From NCBI RefSeq assembly GCF_040802235.1, contig NC_133158.1:154392401-154456400 (forward strand): 64,000 nucleotides of DNA, given 5' to 3'. The notes under the pieces were generated by a model that was not told where the DNA came from, searched no databases, and worked only from the letters and a program-made list of their open reading frames with translations. Source of the stretch: Manis javanica. Lineage: Eukaryota > Chordata > Mammalia > Pholidota > Manidae. A program made the position numbers and the translations under genes. Positions 25,100 through 34,037 of the stretch are shown here, piece after piece. Position 1 is the first letter of the stretch. Each line of letters opens with the position of its first letter.

Positions 25100-26528
25100 A
25101 TGGGATCTGGCCTCTCTATTCCTGCAGATTCACTGCTAGGGTGCTTACTTGATAATCTCAAACCCCTTCAACTTACTCCAGACCTCAAACCTTCTAAGCT
25201 TATTTGCTACCATAATAAGATCTGGCCACAATATTCCTTGGACAATCAGTCTAAACGGCCTCCCAATGGCTCTTTAGATCCTAAAATTCTCCATGACTTA
25301 TAAAACTTCTGTGAGCACACGGGCAAATGGAAAGAGATCCCATATATCCAGGCTTTCTCCTACCTCTGAACCAAGCCTGCTCTCTGTCTCCCTTGTAATC
25401 CTAAACATCTCCTCACTCTAAAAAACTTCATCCCACCACCCACCAATTCCCACCACGTCCTCTGACTTTGATCCTGCTGATGAACCTCTTCCCTACTGAT
25501 CTCAAACCCCTACACCTCCTCCTCAACCACCAGTTCCTCTCGCGCCCCAACCTCCTTCTCTGCAAGATCAAAATCCCAACCCTCCCAGCTCCCCTAGTGC
25601 CGTTGCAGGAGCCACAGCACATTCTCCTCCTCCACAACCAGTTCCCCTTCCCTCACCCAGTCCCGCACCAAGCCCTCCAGTCACTCACTCTCAAACCCAG
25701 ATCCTAGCCCCACTACAAGAAGAAGCCGGTACAGAGGGCATCATACAGGTCCATGTCCCTTTCTCTCTCTCTGACCTACCTCAACCAACACACTTTTGCC
25801 CAAAGAGTGTAGGTGAGTCTGGGAACAGGCTAGAACTCATGCCAATGAGGTTCACCAAACTACTCCAGCTCATCCAATAGGTGCTGAGGCAGTTCCTGAC
25901 CGAGACCCTAATTGAGACTATAATACAGCAGGGGGAGTCACCAGTCAAGATCAATTCATCACCTGCCTTGTGGCAGGTCTCAGGAAGTCAGCCAATAAAG
26001 CCATTAACTATGAAAATCTCCAAGAGCCTCACCAAAGCTCTTTTACAATATGCACACCTCAACCCTGAGACCCCATATGGGAGACAATTATTAATGACCT
26101 ACTTCTTCACCCAGAGTTTCCCCGACATTAAAGCTAAACTTAGATGTCTAGAGAAGGGACCCTTAACTCCTCAGGCAGAAGTCCTGGCAGTGGCCTTCAA
26201 AGTATATAATGGGAGAGATGAAAAGGCCTGTAAACAAAAATGTCAAATGCTGGCTAAGGCCTTTCAACCTACCCCAACCACTGGTGCTCAGGAATCCTCA
26301 CTTCCTAAGAAGCAGCCAGGAGGACCTCCTGGTCCATGCTTCAAATGTAGTCAAACAGGTCACTGGGCTAGAGCCCACCCAAATCCCCGGAAGCCCCCCA
26401 GTCCATGCCCTAAGTGCCATCAGGAGGGACCCTGGGCTGTTGACTGTCCTTGCACACTGAGAGGTGCCAGGCCATCCAGCTCTAACACTCCACACATAGA
26501 CCTTCTGGGTCTGACAACTGATGATTGA
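25100..26528 (+). pseudogene. gag: Class I ERV gag (decayed)
   Basis: Gag starts at ATG 25100 in a strong context (CACCATGG) with Gly2 for myristoylation. The matrix-like part (DSLLGCLLDNLKPLQLTPDL) runs to a stop at 25301. A proline-rich spacer (about 25440-25720) follows in another frame, then the capsid start near 25740. ORF 25881-26528 holds the capsid C-terminus and a nucleocapsid with two zinc-knuckle-like motifs. Both motifs have lost a ligand: the first ends in His instead of Cys, and the second has Pro in the His position. At least one stop and frame change, and a shortened capsid, make it non-functional. In a live gammaretrovirus Gag would build the particle shell. Confidence 0.85.
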
Positions 26529-26569
26529 GAGGGCCTGGGACTCCTCCACCTGACCACTACCATCACTGT

Positions 26570-27150
26570 ACAGGAGCCTAGGGTAACCATTGTGGTAGTG
26601 GGTAGGTCATCTCTTTCCTTTTGGACACCGGGGCCACCTACTCAGTCCTGAAGGAGTTTTGAGGACCTACCTCCCTCTCACAGTCCTCTATAGTCGGGGT
26701 AGAGGGCATACCTTATCAACCTTTACAAACTCCCATGCTTCACTGCCTCTTTAAGGGCATTCATTACTCTCATTCCTTTTTAGTGATTTCCCATTGTCCC
26801 ATTCCCTTTATGGGAAGAGACATTTTATCCAAGCTAGGGGCTCTTATCTCCTTTACCTTTGGCCCACGCCTGAACCCTGACTCGCCTTTGATCCCTTTTC
26901 TACTTGCTCTCCAAACCATTCCAGACCCACCTCCCTCCCCTTTTCCCTTACCCCCTTGCCAAGTAAACTCCACAGTCTGGGACACCTCTACCTCTTCTAT
27001 CGCCACCTGCCCATCTGTACCCATCAAACTCAAAGACCCTACCTCCTTCCCCTCACAATCTCAACACCCCTTCTATGAAAGGACTTTTTGAGACCAGCCA
27101 ATTCCCCTTACAACACCCTGATACTGGCTATCAAAAAACCTAATGACTCT
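26570..27150 (+). pseudogene. pro: Class I ERV protease and start of pol (decayed)
   Basis: A retropepsin active site reading LLDTGATYSVL is encoded at about 26613-26650, and the C-terminal block CPIPFMGRDILSKLGALISF follows in the ORF 26735-27091. Frame changes separate the two. The sequence then runs into the amino end of pol and is cut at about 27150 by the L1 insertion. Identification rests on motif order and on its position between gag and the RT fragment at 28136. Confidence 0.8.
27133..27150 (+). repeat. Target-site duplication of the inserted L1 (left)
   Basis: AAAAACCTAATGACTCT here corresponds to AAAAACCTAATGGCTCT at 28119-28135, one mismatch in 17. The second copy lies beyond the apparently transduced segment, so both belong to one insertion. 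Confidence 0.85.
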
Positions 27151-27922
27151 GGGAATGTAAGCTAGTTCAACCATTGTGGAAAGCAATATGGAGGTTCCTC
27201 AAGAAACTAAAAATAGAAATACCATTTGACCCAGGAATCCCACTCCTTGAAATTTACCCAAAGAATACAACTTCTCAGATTCAAAAAGACATATGCACCC
27301 CTATGTTTATCGCAGCACTTTTTACAATAGCCAAGATACGGAAGCAACCTAAGTGTCTGTCAGTAGATGAATGGATAAAGAAGATGTGCTACATATACAC
27401 AATGGAATACTATTCGGCAGTAAGAAAGAAACAGATTCTACCATTTGCAACCACATGGATGGAGTTGGAGGACATTATGCTCAGTGAAATAAGCCAGGTG
27501 GACAAAGACAAATGCCAAATGATTTCCCTCATTTGTGGAGTATAACAATGAGTCAAAACTGAAGGAACAAAATAGCAGCAGACTCGGACACTCCAAGAAT
27601 GAACTATTGGTTACCAAAGCAGAGGGGTATGGGAGGGTGGGTGGGGAGGGAGGGATAAGGGGATTGAGGGGTGTAATGTTTAGTACACATGGTGTGGGGG
27701 ATCGCAGGGAGAACAGTGTAACACAGAGAAGGCACATAGTGGATCTGTGGCTTCTTACTACACTGATGGACAGTGACTGCATTGGGGTATGGGTGAGGGC
27801 TTGATAATATGGGTAAATGTAGTAACCACATTGTTTTTTATGTGAAACCTTCATAAGAGTGTATATCAATCACACCTTAATAAAAAATAAGTTAAAAAAA
27901 AAGAAGAAAAAGAAAAAAGAAA
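27151..27922 (+). mobile_element. 5'-truncated L1 inserted in class I pol
   Basis: Sense L1 fragment. ORF 27174-27545 is the ORF2 C-terminus ([20 protein letters not shown] ... ISLICGV). It is followed by a 3' UTR with a G-rich tract near 27630-27670 and an A-rich tail (27878-27922) with AATAAA. The 3' UTR differs clearly from the copies at 5894, 13228 and 48110, so it belongs to another L1 subfamily. Confidence 0.9.
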
Positions 27923-28118
27923 ACTGCCCTGACACATTGGGTAGACAATATGTCAAAGTCTCATCCATTTCTGCATTCTGTTGTAGCTTCACAATTACAG
28001 AATGCTTGAGAGCTAATAATATGGGAAGAAATGTCAGTTTGAATTGATTAAAAGCTAGAGTTGTATGCCTCTATAAATGTAAAGAAAAATAAAAGCAGTA
28101 AATATCATTATTAAAAAG
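27923..28118 (+). mobile_element. Putative 3'-transduced segment carried by the L1
   Basis: About 195 bp of non-L1, non-retroviral sequence between the L1 A-tail and the second target-site copy. It ends with AATAAA (about 28086) and a short A-rich stretch. This is the arrangement expected when L1 transcription reads past its own weak poly(A) signal into the flank of the source locus. Confidence 0.7.
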
Positions 28119-28128
28119 AAAAACCTAA

Positions 28129-28456
28129 TGGCTCTTACAGGCTAGTTCAAGATGTAAGAATTATCAGTGCAGCTGTTATTCCAATCCATCCAGTAGTCCC
28201 TAACCCCTATACTTTATTATCCACTATCCCCACCTCTTCTACTTACTTCTCCGTCCTTGACCTCAAAAATGCATTCTTTACAATTCTCCTCCATCCCAAT
28301 GGGACCACTTACACCTTCAACTCTACAGACTACAAGTCCTCCAGTAATCTACTCTATAACCCAAACAGGACCTCCTTAGAGCTGCATAAGGTGGCATATG
28401 TGCCCTACTCCAAGAACAATGCTGCTTCTACACCAGTAAATCTGGTCTCATCTGGG
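28129..28456 (+). pseudogene. pol: Class I ERV reverse transcriptase fragment fused to env TM fragment
   Basis: 28130-28295 reads as the RT fingers/palm of class I pol (YRLVQDVRIISAAVIPIHPV, then SVLDLKNAFF with the first catalytic Asp). Between about 28295 and 28360 the sequence switches to the transmembrane envelope. By 28392-28430 it reads GGICALLQEQCCFYTSKSG, a CX6CC motif with the immunosuppressive region before it disrupted by a one-base deletion. So most of pol and the surface envelope are missing. It is interrupted at 28457 by the class II provirus. Confidence 0.8.
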
Positions 28457-28462
28457 ATGGCG
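28457..28462 (+). repeat. Target-site duplication of the class II provirus (left)
   Basis: ATGGCG, perfectly repeated at 36484-36489. A 6-bp duplication is the size made by betaretroviral and ERVK integrases. Confidence 0.95.
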
Positions 28463-28796
28463 TGTTGGCAGCCGCGCTCAGAAAATAGTGCCCAATGCAG
28501 GGCAGCCGGAAGGCCCCGAACTTCCTAATGACAAATCATCCCACACCACTAAACTACATGCTAATTGCGCCTTGGCATAAGGACCAATGAGACCCACCAA
28601 ATGGTTATGCTAATAAGGCATATGGAGCTGCACCAACCAGGTCAGAGCATGAGAACTATATAAGCAAGCCTCTCCTTCCCCTCTGGGTCCTGCCCAACTC
28701 ATTTGTTTCACAAAGAGCTGAAGAATAAAGCTTTCTGCAGAAGAATCCTGCTGTTGTTGCATGCTGTTCTTGCCGGCGAGGACAGGGCACGCGACA
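28463..28796 (+). repeat. Class II provirus 5' LTR (334 bp)
   Basis: TGTTGG...GCGACA. A TATA box (TATATAA) lies at 28657-28663 and AATAAA at 28724-28729. The transcript should start near 28690, giving a U3 of about 225 bp and a short R. It differs from the 3' LTR at 28489 and 28629, where this copy has TG and the 3' copy CG. Confidence 0.96.
28657..28663 (+). promoter_or_regulatory. TATA box of the 5' LTR
   Basis: TATATAA, 61 bp before the end of the following poly(A) signal region; the same box is kept in the 3' LTR at 36344-36350. Confidence 0.8.
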
Positions 28797-28798
28797 AG

Positions 28799-28816
28799 TG
28801 GTGCCGAATCCCGGGA
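28799..28816 (+). promoter_or_regulatory. Primer-binding site, tRNA-Phe type
   Basis: TGGTGCCGAATCCCGGGA, two bases after the LTR. It matches the complement of the mammalian tRNA-Phe 3' end at 17 of 18 positions. Lysine primers, usual in MMTV and HERV-K(HML-2), fit poorly. Confidence 0.8.
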
Positions 28817-28895
28817 ACCAGAACATCACCGGCACAGGGAGGACCCTTCAGACATCTGGAGAGGATTCAGAACTGCAGGTCAGAAGAAAGCCCGG

Positions 28896-28905
28896 AGGGG
28901 TAAGT
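28896..28905 (+). promoter_or_regulatory. Major splice donor in the proviral leader
   Basis: GAGG|GTAAGT style consensus with the cut after 28899, upstream of gag. It is the expected donor for subgenomic env RNA. Confidence 0.7.
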
Positions 28906-28966
28906 TCCGAGAGGCCCCTGCTTTTTAGGATGATGGTTGATGGTTCTCTGTAAATAAGGAGGCACC

Positions 28967-30724
28967 ATGGGGAATGCACCGTCATTAGTCACAGCGCTGC
29001 AGACAGCTCTCAAAGAGCGAAACTTGAAGGTCTCCAGCAAAGTCTTAGGATCTTTTGTGAAGGAGATAGACCGTGTGGCCCCCTGGTTCATTTGTTCAGG
29101 GTCCCTCTCAATCCCGAGCTGGGACAAACTGGGGAAAGATCTTGATAGAGAGGAGGAGGAGGGTAGCCTGAGGGGAGGCACCAGGCCCCTCTGGAAACTG
29201 ATTAGAGCTTGTCTGCAAGATGAGAGATGTGAAAAGGTAATAAAAGAAGGTCAGAGAGCATTGACAGATATCCAAGAGAGCATGTCAGAAACGGAACGGG
29301 AAACAGAGAGCGCGCGCGGCCGAAAAAAGGCCACAAAAACGAAGGTAAAGAAACCTCAGAGTGAGGGAGAAAGCCCGCCTAGGGCAAAAGCGAAAGAGCC
29401 CCGAGAAGCGAGTGACGATCGCCTCGGAGAAAATAGTAAATACCCCTGGAAAGAGTTGAGGGACCTCCAACTCTCCAATAGGGAATCTGAGGAGGAATTA
29501 ACGTCCGCAGAGGAAGGGGAAGAAAATAAAACCGCAGAGTGTAGAAGTAAGGGAACCAGCAAAGTTGAAAAGCGGACCAAGGAAAAAATGAAAGCAGGGT
29601 GTCCCCCGACGCCCTTTGCCCCGCCACCTTACGTGAGTGGCGCACTCTCCTTTTGCCACCCAGATACTCTTCAGGCAATTAGACAAATGTTTCCTGTATT
29701 TGAGGATAACGGTGTACGCTCTCACCAACCCCTGAGTCATAAACAAGTTAAAGACTTAGCGGAATCCGTCCGAGCGTATGGGATCAGTGCCAACTATACC
29801 ATAGCACAAGTTGAGAGATTAACAGAGACAGCCATGACACCCGCAGACTGGCAATATGTAACTAAGGCATGCCTTTCTAGTATGGGGCAATACATAGAAT
29901 GGAAGGCATTGTGGCATGATATCAGCATGACCCAGGCACGCGCAAACGCGGCCGAAGGACAGCCTGCGTGGTCATATGATATGCTGACGGGCCAAGGACA
30001 GTGGGTAGCCAACCAGACCGCCTTCCCCTTACAGGTATACGCACAAATAAACACGTGCGCCGCCAAGGCATGGAAAGCCCTCACCAACAAAGGAGAAGTA
30101 TCAGGCAATTTGACAAAAATTATTCAGGGGCTGAGCGAGCCATTTTCTGACTTTGTCGCTCGTATGATGGAGGCCGCAGGCAGAATATTTGGAGATCAGG
30201 AACAAGCAATGCCCCTAGTGGAGCAATTAGTATTTGAACAATGTACCAAGGAATGCAGACAGGCGATAACACCCTGGAAACAAAAAGGGATACATGCCTG
30301 GTTGAAAGCCTGTAGAGAAATAGGAGGGCCACTCACCAATGCGGGCCTAGCCACGGCCATATTACAGAGCCACAAACAAGCCAGGATCACTAACAGAAGT
30401 ATCAAATGCTTTCAATGCGGGAAATTAGGACATATAAAGAGAGAGTGTAGGAGCCCAGCTTCAGAACAAACAACCCAAAAGACCCCTGGGTTATGCCCTA
30501 AGTGTAAGAAAGGCAGGCATTGGGCCAATGAGTGCCGGTCTATTAAAGATATAGAAGGGAAACCCTTAGAACTGCCAAAAAACGCCCAGAGGGGCCCCCG
30601 TCACCAGGGCCCGCAAATATATGGGGCAACCAGCACGCAAGTGTCATTCGGGAACAACCAGGCCCCCCAAGGAGAGCCACTTCAGGTTCCGCGGGATTGG
30701 ACATCCGTGCCACCACCAGAATAG
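28967..30724 (+). CDS. gag: Class II ERV Gag polyprotein (585 aa, intact)
   Basis: Precursor of the matrix, capsid and nucleocapsid proteins. It begins MGNAPS, with Gly2 for myristoylation, which targets Gag to membrane. A charged, low-complexity segment (about 105-210) follows the matrix domain. A late-domain motif PPPY is at 219-222, for recruiting NEDD4-type ligases. The capsid spans roughly 225-475 and contains a major-homology-like stretch near 395-415. Two CCHC zinc knuckles start at Cys481 (CFQCGKLGHIKREC) and Cys510 (CPKCKKGRHWANEC), all ligands present. The frame is open to TAG at 30722. A slippery heptamer 140 nt before the end shifts ribosomes into pro. The ATG is the first after the splice donor, in the context CACCATGG. 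Confidence 0.96.
   Translation: MGNAPSLVTALQTALKERNLKVSSKVLGSFVKEIDRVAPWFICSGSLSIPSWDKLGKDLDREEEEGSLRGGTRPLWKLIRACLQDERCEKVIKEGQRALTDIQESMSETERETESARGRKKATKTKVKKPQSEGESPPRAKAKEPREASDDRLGENSKYPWKELRDLQLSNRESEEELTSAEEGEENKTAECRSKGTSKVEKRTKEKMKAGCPPTPFAPPPYVSGALSFCHPDTLQAIRQMFPVFEDNGVRSHQPLSHKQVKDLAESVRAYGISANYTIAQVERLTETAMTPADWQYVTKACLSSMGQYIEWKALWHDISMTQARANAAEGQPAWSYDMLTGQGQWVANQTAFPLQVYAQINTCAAKAWKALTNKGEVSGNLTKIIQGLSEPFSDFVARMMEAAGRIFGDQEQAMPLVEQLVFEQCTKECRQAITPWKQKGIHAWLKACREIGGPLTNAGLATAILQSHKQARITNRSIKCFQCGKLGHIKRECRSPASEQTTQKTPGLCPKCKKGRHWANECRSIKDIEGKPLELPKNAQRGPRHQGPQIYGATSTQVSFGNNQAPQGEPLQVPRDWTSVPPPE
30577..30612 (+). promoter_or_regulatory. gag-pro -1 frameshift signal
   Basis: The heptamer AAAAAAC at 30577-30583 is in the correct phase (A AAA AAC) of the gag frame. 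After an 8-nt spacer, GGGCCC at 30592-30597 can pair with GGGCCC at 30607-30612 across a 9-nt loop. The -1 frame is open from here into pro. Confidence 0.9.
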
Positions 30725-31497
30725 TGTTGACTCCACAGATGGGAGTTCAGCCTATCCCTTCAGACTTTAAAGGCCCCCTACCACCAAATACCATTGGGTT
30801 ACTCCTAGGGCGCTCTTCTGCTGCATTGAAAGGCCTGGTAGTTCATCCCGGAGTTATAGATCAAGATTATGAAGGACAGGTAAAAATCATGTGTTCGGCT
30901 CCCAGAGGAATCTACCCTATATCCCCGGGAGACCGCATTGCCCAGCTCTTAGTTTTACCTAGTCTCCACGCCAATTATCCTGCTACCAACACGGAGAGGG
31001 GAGAAAGGGGCTTCGGCTCCTCTGACTGGGATTCAGCCTTCTTGGTATTAGATTTAGCAGACAGACCAAAATTAACTCTTCAAATAGAGGGAAAGAGCTT
31101 TGAGGGAATCCTAGACACTGGAGCAGATAAAAGTATTATCTCTGCAACCTGGTGGCCCTCCAAGTGGCCTGTGACCCAATCCTCACATTCATTACAAGGT
31201 TTAGGATATGAGTCAAGCCCTTCAATTAGTGCCAAACCATTGAAATGGCGAGCCCCTGAAGGACAAGAGGGTACAGTCACCCCTTATGTACTCCCTCTAC
31301 CGGTCAATTTATGGGGGAGGGATGTCATGAGAGACTTAGGCCTCAAACTCATTAATGAATACTCCACCCCCGCCCAAGGCATGATGATGGACATGGGATA
31401 CATCCCTGGCAAGGGGCTGGGGAAACACCAACAGGGACACATAGAGCCCATCCTGCCCAAAGTAAAGAATGACCGTCACGGCCTGGGTTTTTCATAG
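30583..31497 (+). CDS. pro: Class II ERV dUTPase-protease-G-patch (pro), intact
   Basis: Made only by a -1 shift from gag, so no ATG is needed. The frame is open from 30583 to TAG at 31495. The N-terminal half is a trimeric dUTPase: SAGLDIRA motif near 30690, the GRSS block, the [13 protein letters not shown] block and the GDRIAQLL block. It removes dUTP during reverse transcription. The aspartic protease follows with LDTGADKSI (Asp codon at 31114) and a C-terminal [11 protein letters not shown] block. The last 40 residues form a G-patch ([11 protein letters not shown]), a nucleic-acid-binding glycine-rich motif known from betaretroviruses. All expected catalytic motifs are present. The region before 30697 lies in overlap with gag. 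Confidence 0.93.
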   Translation, partial: RPEGPPSPGPANIWGNQHASVIREQPGPPRRATSGSAGLDIRATTRIVLTPQMGVQPIPSDFKGPLPPNTIGLLLGRSSAALKGLVVHPGVIDQDYEGQVKIMCSAPRGIYPISPGDRIAQLLVLPSLHANYPATNTERGERGFGSSDWDSAFLVLDLADRPKLTLQIEGKSFEGILDTGADKSIISATWWPSKWPVTQSSHSLQGLGYESSPSISAKPLKWRAPEGQEGTVTPYVLPLPVNLWGRDVMRDLGLKLINEYSTPAQGMMMDMGYIPGKGLGKHQQGHIEPILPKVKNDRHGLGFS

Positions 31498-31569
31498 GGG
31501 CCATTGAAGATGCCATGCCCATACCTTGGCTCACAGAGGAGGCCGTATGGGTTCCTCAGTGGCCCCTAT
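31485..31569 (+). promoter_or_regulatory. pro-pol -1 frameshift signal with long-range stem
   Basis: GGGTTTT at 31485-31491 is in phase (G GGT TTT) and lies 3 nt before the pro stop. ATAGGGGCCA at 31494-31503 is perfectly complementary to TGGCCCCTAT at 31560-31569. Inside the loop GAGGA (31536-31540) can pair with TCCTC (31553-31557). The -1 frame opens directly into pol. Confidence 0.82.
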
Positions 31570-32843
31570 CCTCTGAAAAATTAGAAGCAGCTCATTGCTT
31601 AGTGCAAGAGCAGCTCCAAGTGGGACACCTAGAACCCTCTGTGTCCCCATGGAACACACCCATATTTGTAATCAGGAAAAAGTCAGGATCATGGAGGTTG
31701 CTTCATGATCTGAGAGCAGTAAATGCTCAAATGAGAATGCTTGGACCCGTACAACGGGGACTGCCACTCCTCTCTGCCTTACCCAAAGAATGGAAAGTGC
31801 TCATAATAGATATTAAAGATTGTTTCTTTTCTATACCTCTAAGCTCCAAGGACAGGGAAAGATTTGCTTTTACTTTGCCAGCTATTAACCATGAACAACC
31901 CGATGCCAGATTTCAGTGGAAGGTCCTCCCTCAAGGAATGGCAAATAGCCCCACCATATGTCAACTGTACGTTCAGCGGGCGCTAGACCCAATTCGTAAG
32001 ACCTATCCCACGCTAAAGATCATCCATTACATGGATGACATCCTTCTTTGCTCCCCACAACCAGCGGAAATAGAAGAAGCATATATAGATCTCACTAGAT
32101 CCCTAGAAAATTGGAGACTGAATATAGCAAGCGAGAAGGTCCAAAAATCTAGTGTTAGCAAATTCCTAGGAGCAACCATTTACACAGATGTAATTTGCCC
32201 CCAAAAGCTTGAGATAAGACATAATCAATTGCGAAATTTGAATGACTTCCAAAAACTCCTAGGGGATATTAATTGGTTGCGCCCATACTTAAAGATACCC
32301 ACCACTGAATTGACTCCACTATTTAAAACCCTAGAAGGAGACCCACAACTAATGTCACCGCACTCCCTCACACCTGAGGCATTACAAGCCATTCGCAAAG
32401 TAGAACAGGCTTTGATGACAGCACAATTAAATAGAGTGCGATCGAATGAACCCTTTGAGTTGTGTGTGCTTCCCACCCCGGAGCTGCCAACAGCAGTTTT
32501 ATGGCAGCACGGCCCACTGATCTGGATCCATCCCCAAGCCTCTCAGGCTAGGACAATAGAGTACTATCCGGCAGCCGTAGCCAAACTTGCTTTGAGAGGA
32601 GTAAAAACCTCCATGACACATTTCGGAGAGGCTCCAGCTAAAATTATAACCCCTTACAGCGTAGAACAGATACAAGTATTATGTGCTATGAACGATGATT
32701 GGGCCATACTTGCTTACAGTTTCTCAGGAACCTTTGATAATCATTTCCCTAAACATCCCCTCATCAACTTCGCCAAAAATCATCTCCTAGTATTTCCTCG
32801 GGTCACTAGCCTAACCCCGCTGCCTCATGGAAAAACAGTTTAC

Positions 32844-32853
32844 ACGGAACGGA
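32844..32853 (+). repeat. 5-bp tandem duplication that breaks pol
   Basis: ACGGA ACGGA, two adjacent copies. The 5-nt gain moves translation to the next frame and leads to TGA at 32901-32903. The downstream RNase H and integrase frame is otherwise open. Confidence 0.88.
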
Positions 32854-33960
32854 CGGGTCTAAGACAGGCACAGGTGCCTATGTCCATGATGGCAAAGTTG
32901 TGACAAAAGGCTACACGCCTGACACTCCACAAATAGTGGAATGTCGCATAGTCTTAGAGGTCCTACAAATCTTTCCTGAACCTTTAAATATTGTGTCTGA
33001 CTCCTGTTATGCAGTTAATGCAGTCAAATCTCTAGAAGTGGCCGGGCTAATCAAAGTGTCCAGCCCAGTAGCCACTTTGTTCAAACAGATACAATCAGCA
33101 CTACTTCATAGGCAATCTCCTTTGTATATAACTCATATCAGAGCACATTCAGGCCTTCCCGGGCCTATGACCCAAGGCAACCACCTGGCAGACCTCGCAA
33201 CCAGAAATATAGCTTTTCCCCTGCTAGACCCTATCACCGCAGCTTCAAAATTCCATACACAATTTCATGTCACTGCCGAAACACTGCGCAAGCGGTTTAG
33301 CATAACCAGGGCCGAAGCTAGGAACATTGTCCTTAGCTGCCAACATTGCTGCAGCTTCCTTCCCACACCTCATGTTGGGATCAACCCCAGAGGTATTAGG
33401 CCTTTACAAGTTTGGCAAATGGATGTGACGCATATTTCGTCTTTTGGGAAACTGAAATATGTACATGTATCCGTGGATACTTGTTCAGGAGTCATCTTTG
33501 CCTCCCCATTGTCAGGAGAGAAAGCTTCCCATGTCATCCAGCACTGCCTTGAGGCTTGGAGCGCATGGGGGTTACCACAGATTCTGAAAACAGACAATGG
33601 CCCAGCCTATACCTCTACAAAATTTGCTCAATTTTGTCATCACATGGGGATAAAACATATCACTGGCCTTCCCTACAACCCACAGGGTCAAGGGATTGTG
33701 GAACGCGCGAACCACACGCTCAAATCCTATTTACTTAAACAAAAAGGGGGAATTGAAGATATACCCCCCACACCAAAAACTGCCATAGCCCTAGCACTTT
33801 TCACTATAAATTTTTTGAATCTGGATGCTCAAGGCCATACAGCAGCGGATCGCCATAATCAGTGGCCAAAAGACCCACAAGAACTAGTAAAATGGAAGGA
33901 CGTGTTATCTAACCAATGGAAGGGCCCGGATCCAATCATAATCAGATCCAGGGGAGCTGT

Positions 33961-33976
33961 GTGTGTTTTCCCCCAG
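33961..33976 (+). promoter_or_regulatory. Candidate env splice acceptor
   Basis: GTGTGTTTTCCCCCAG gives a strong pyrimidine tract and AG at 33976, 61 nt before the env ATG. No ATG lies in between, so RNA spliced from 28899 would have env as its first start. Confidence 0.6.
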
Positions 33977-34037
33977 GGTGAAGAAAATCCCTTCTGGATC
34001 CCAGAGCGCCTAACGAGGAAAGTCCTAAACAAAGGAG

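Noticed and set aside
27535-27869. Overlapping ORFs on both strands after the L1 at 27174
   Set aside because: They lie in the G-rich L1 3' UTR and have no protein similarity that I recognise.
29285-30405. Several minus-strand ORFs opposite class II gag, up to 104 codons
   Set aside because: They mirror the open gag frame. No start context or motif suggests an antisense gene such as those of deltaretroviruses.
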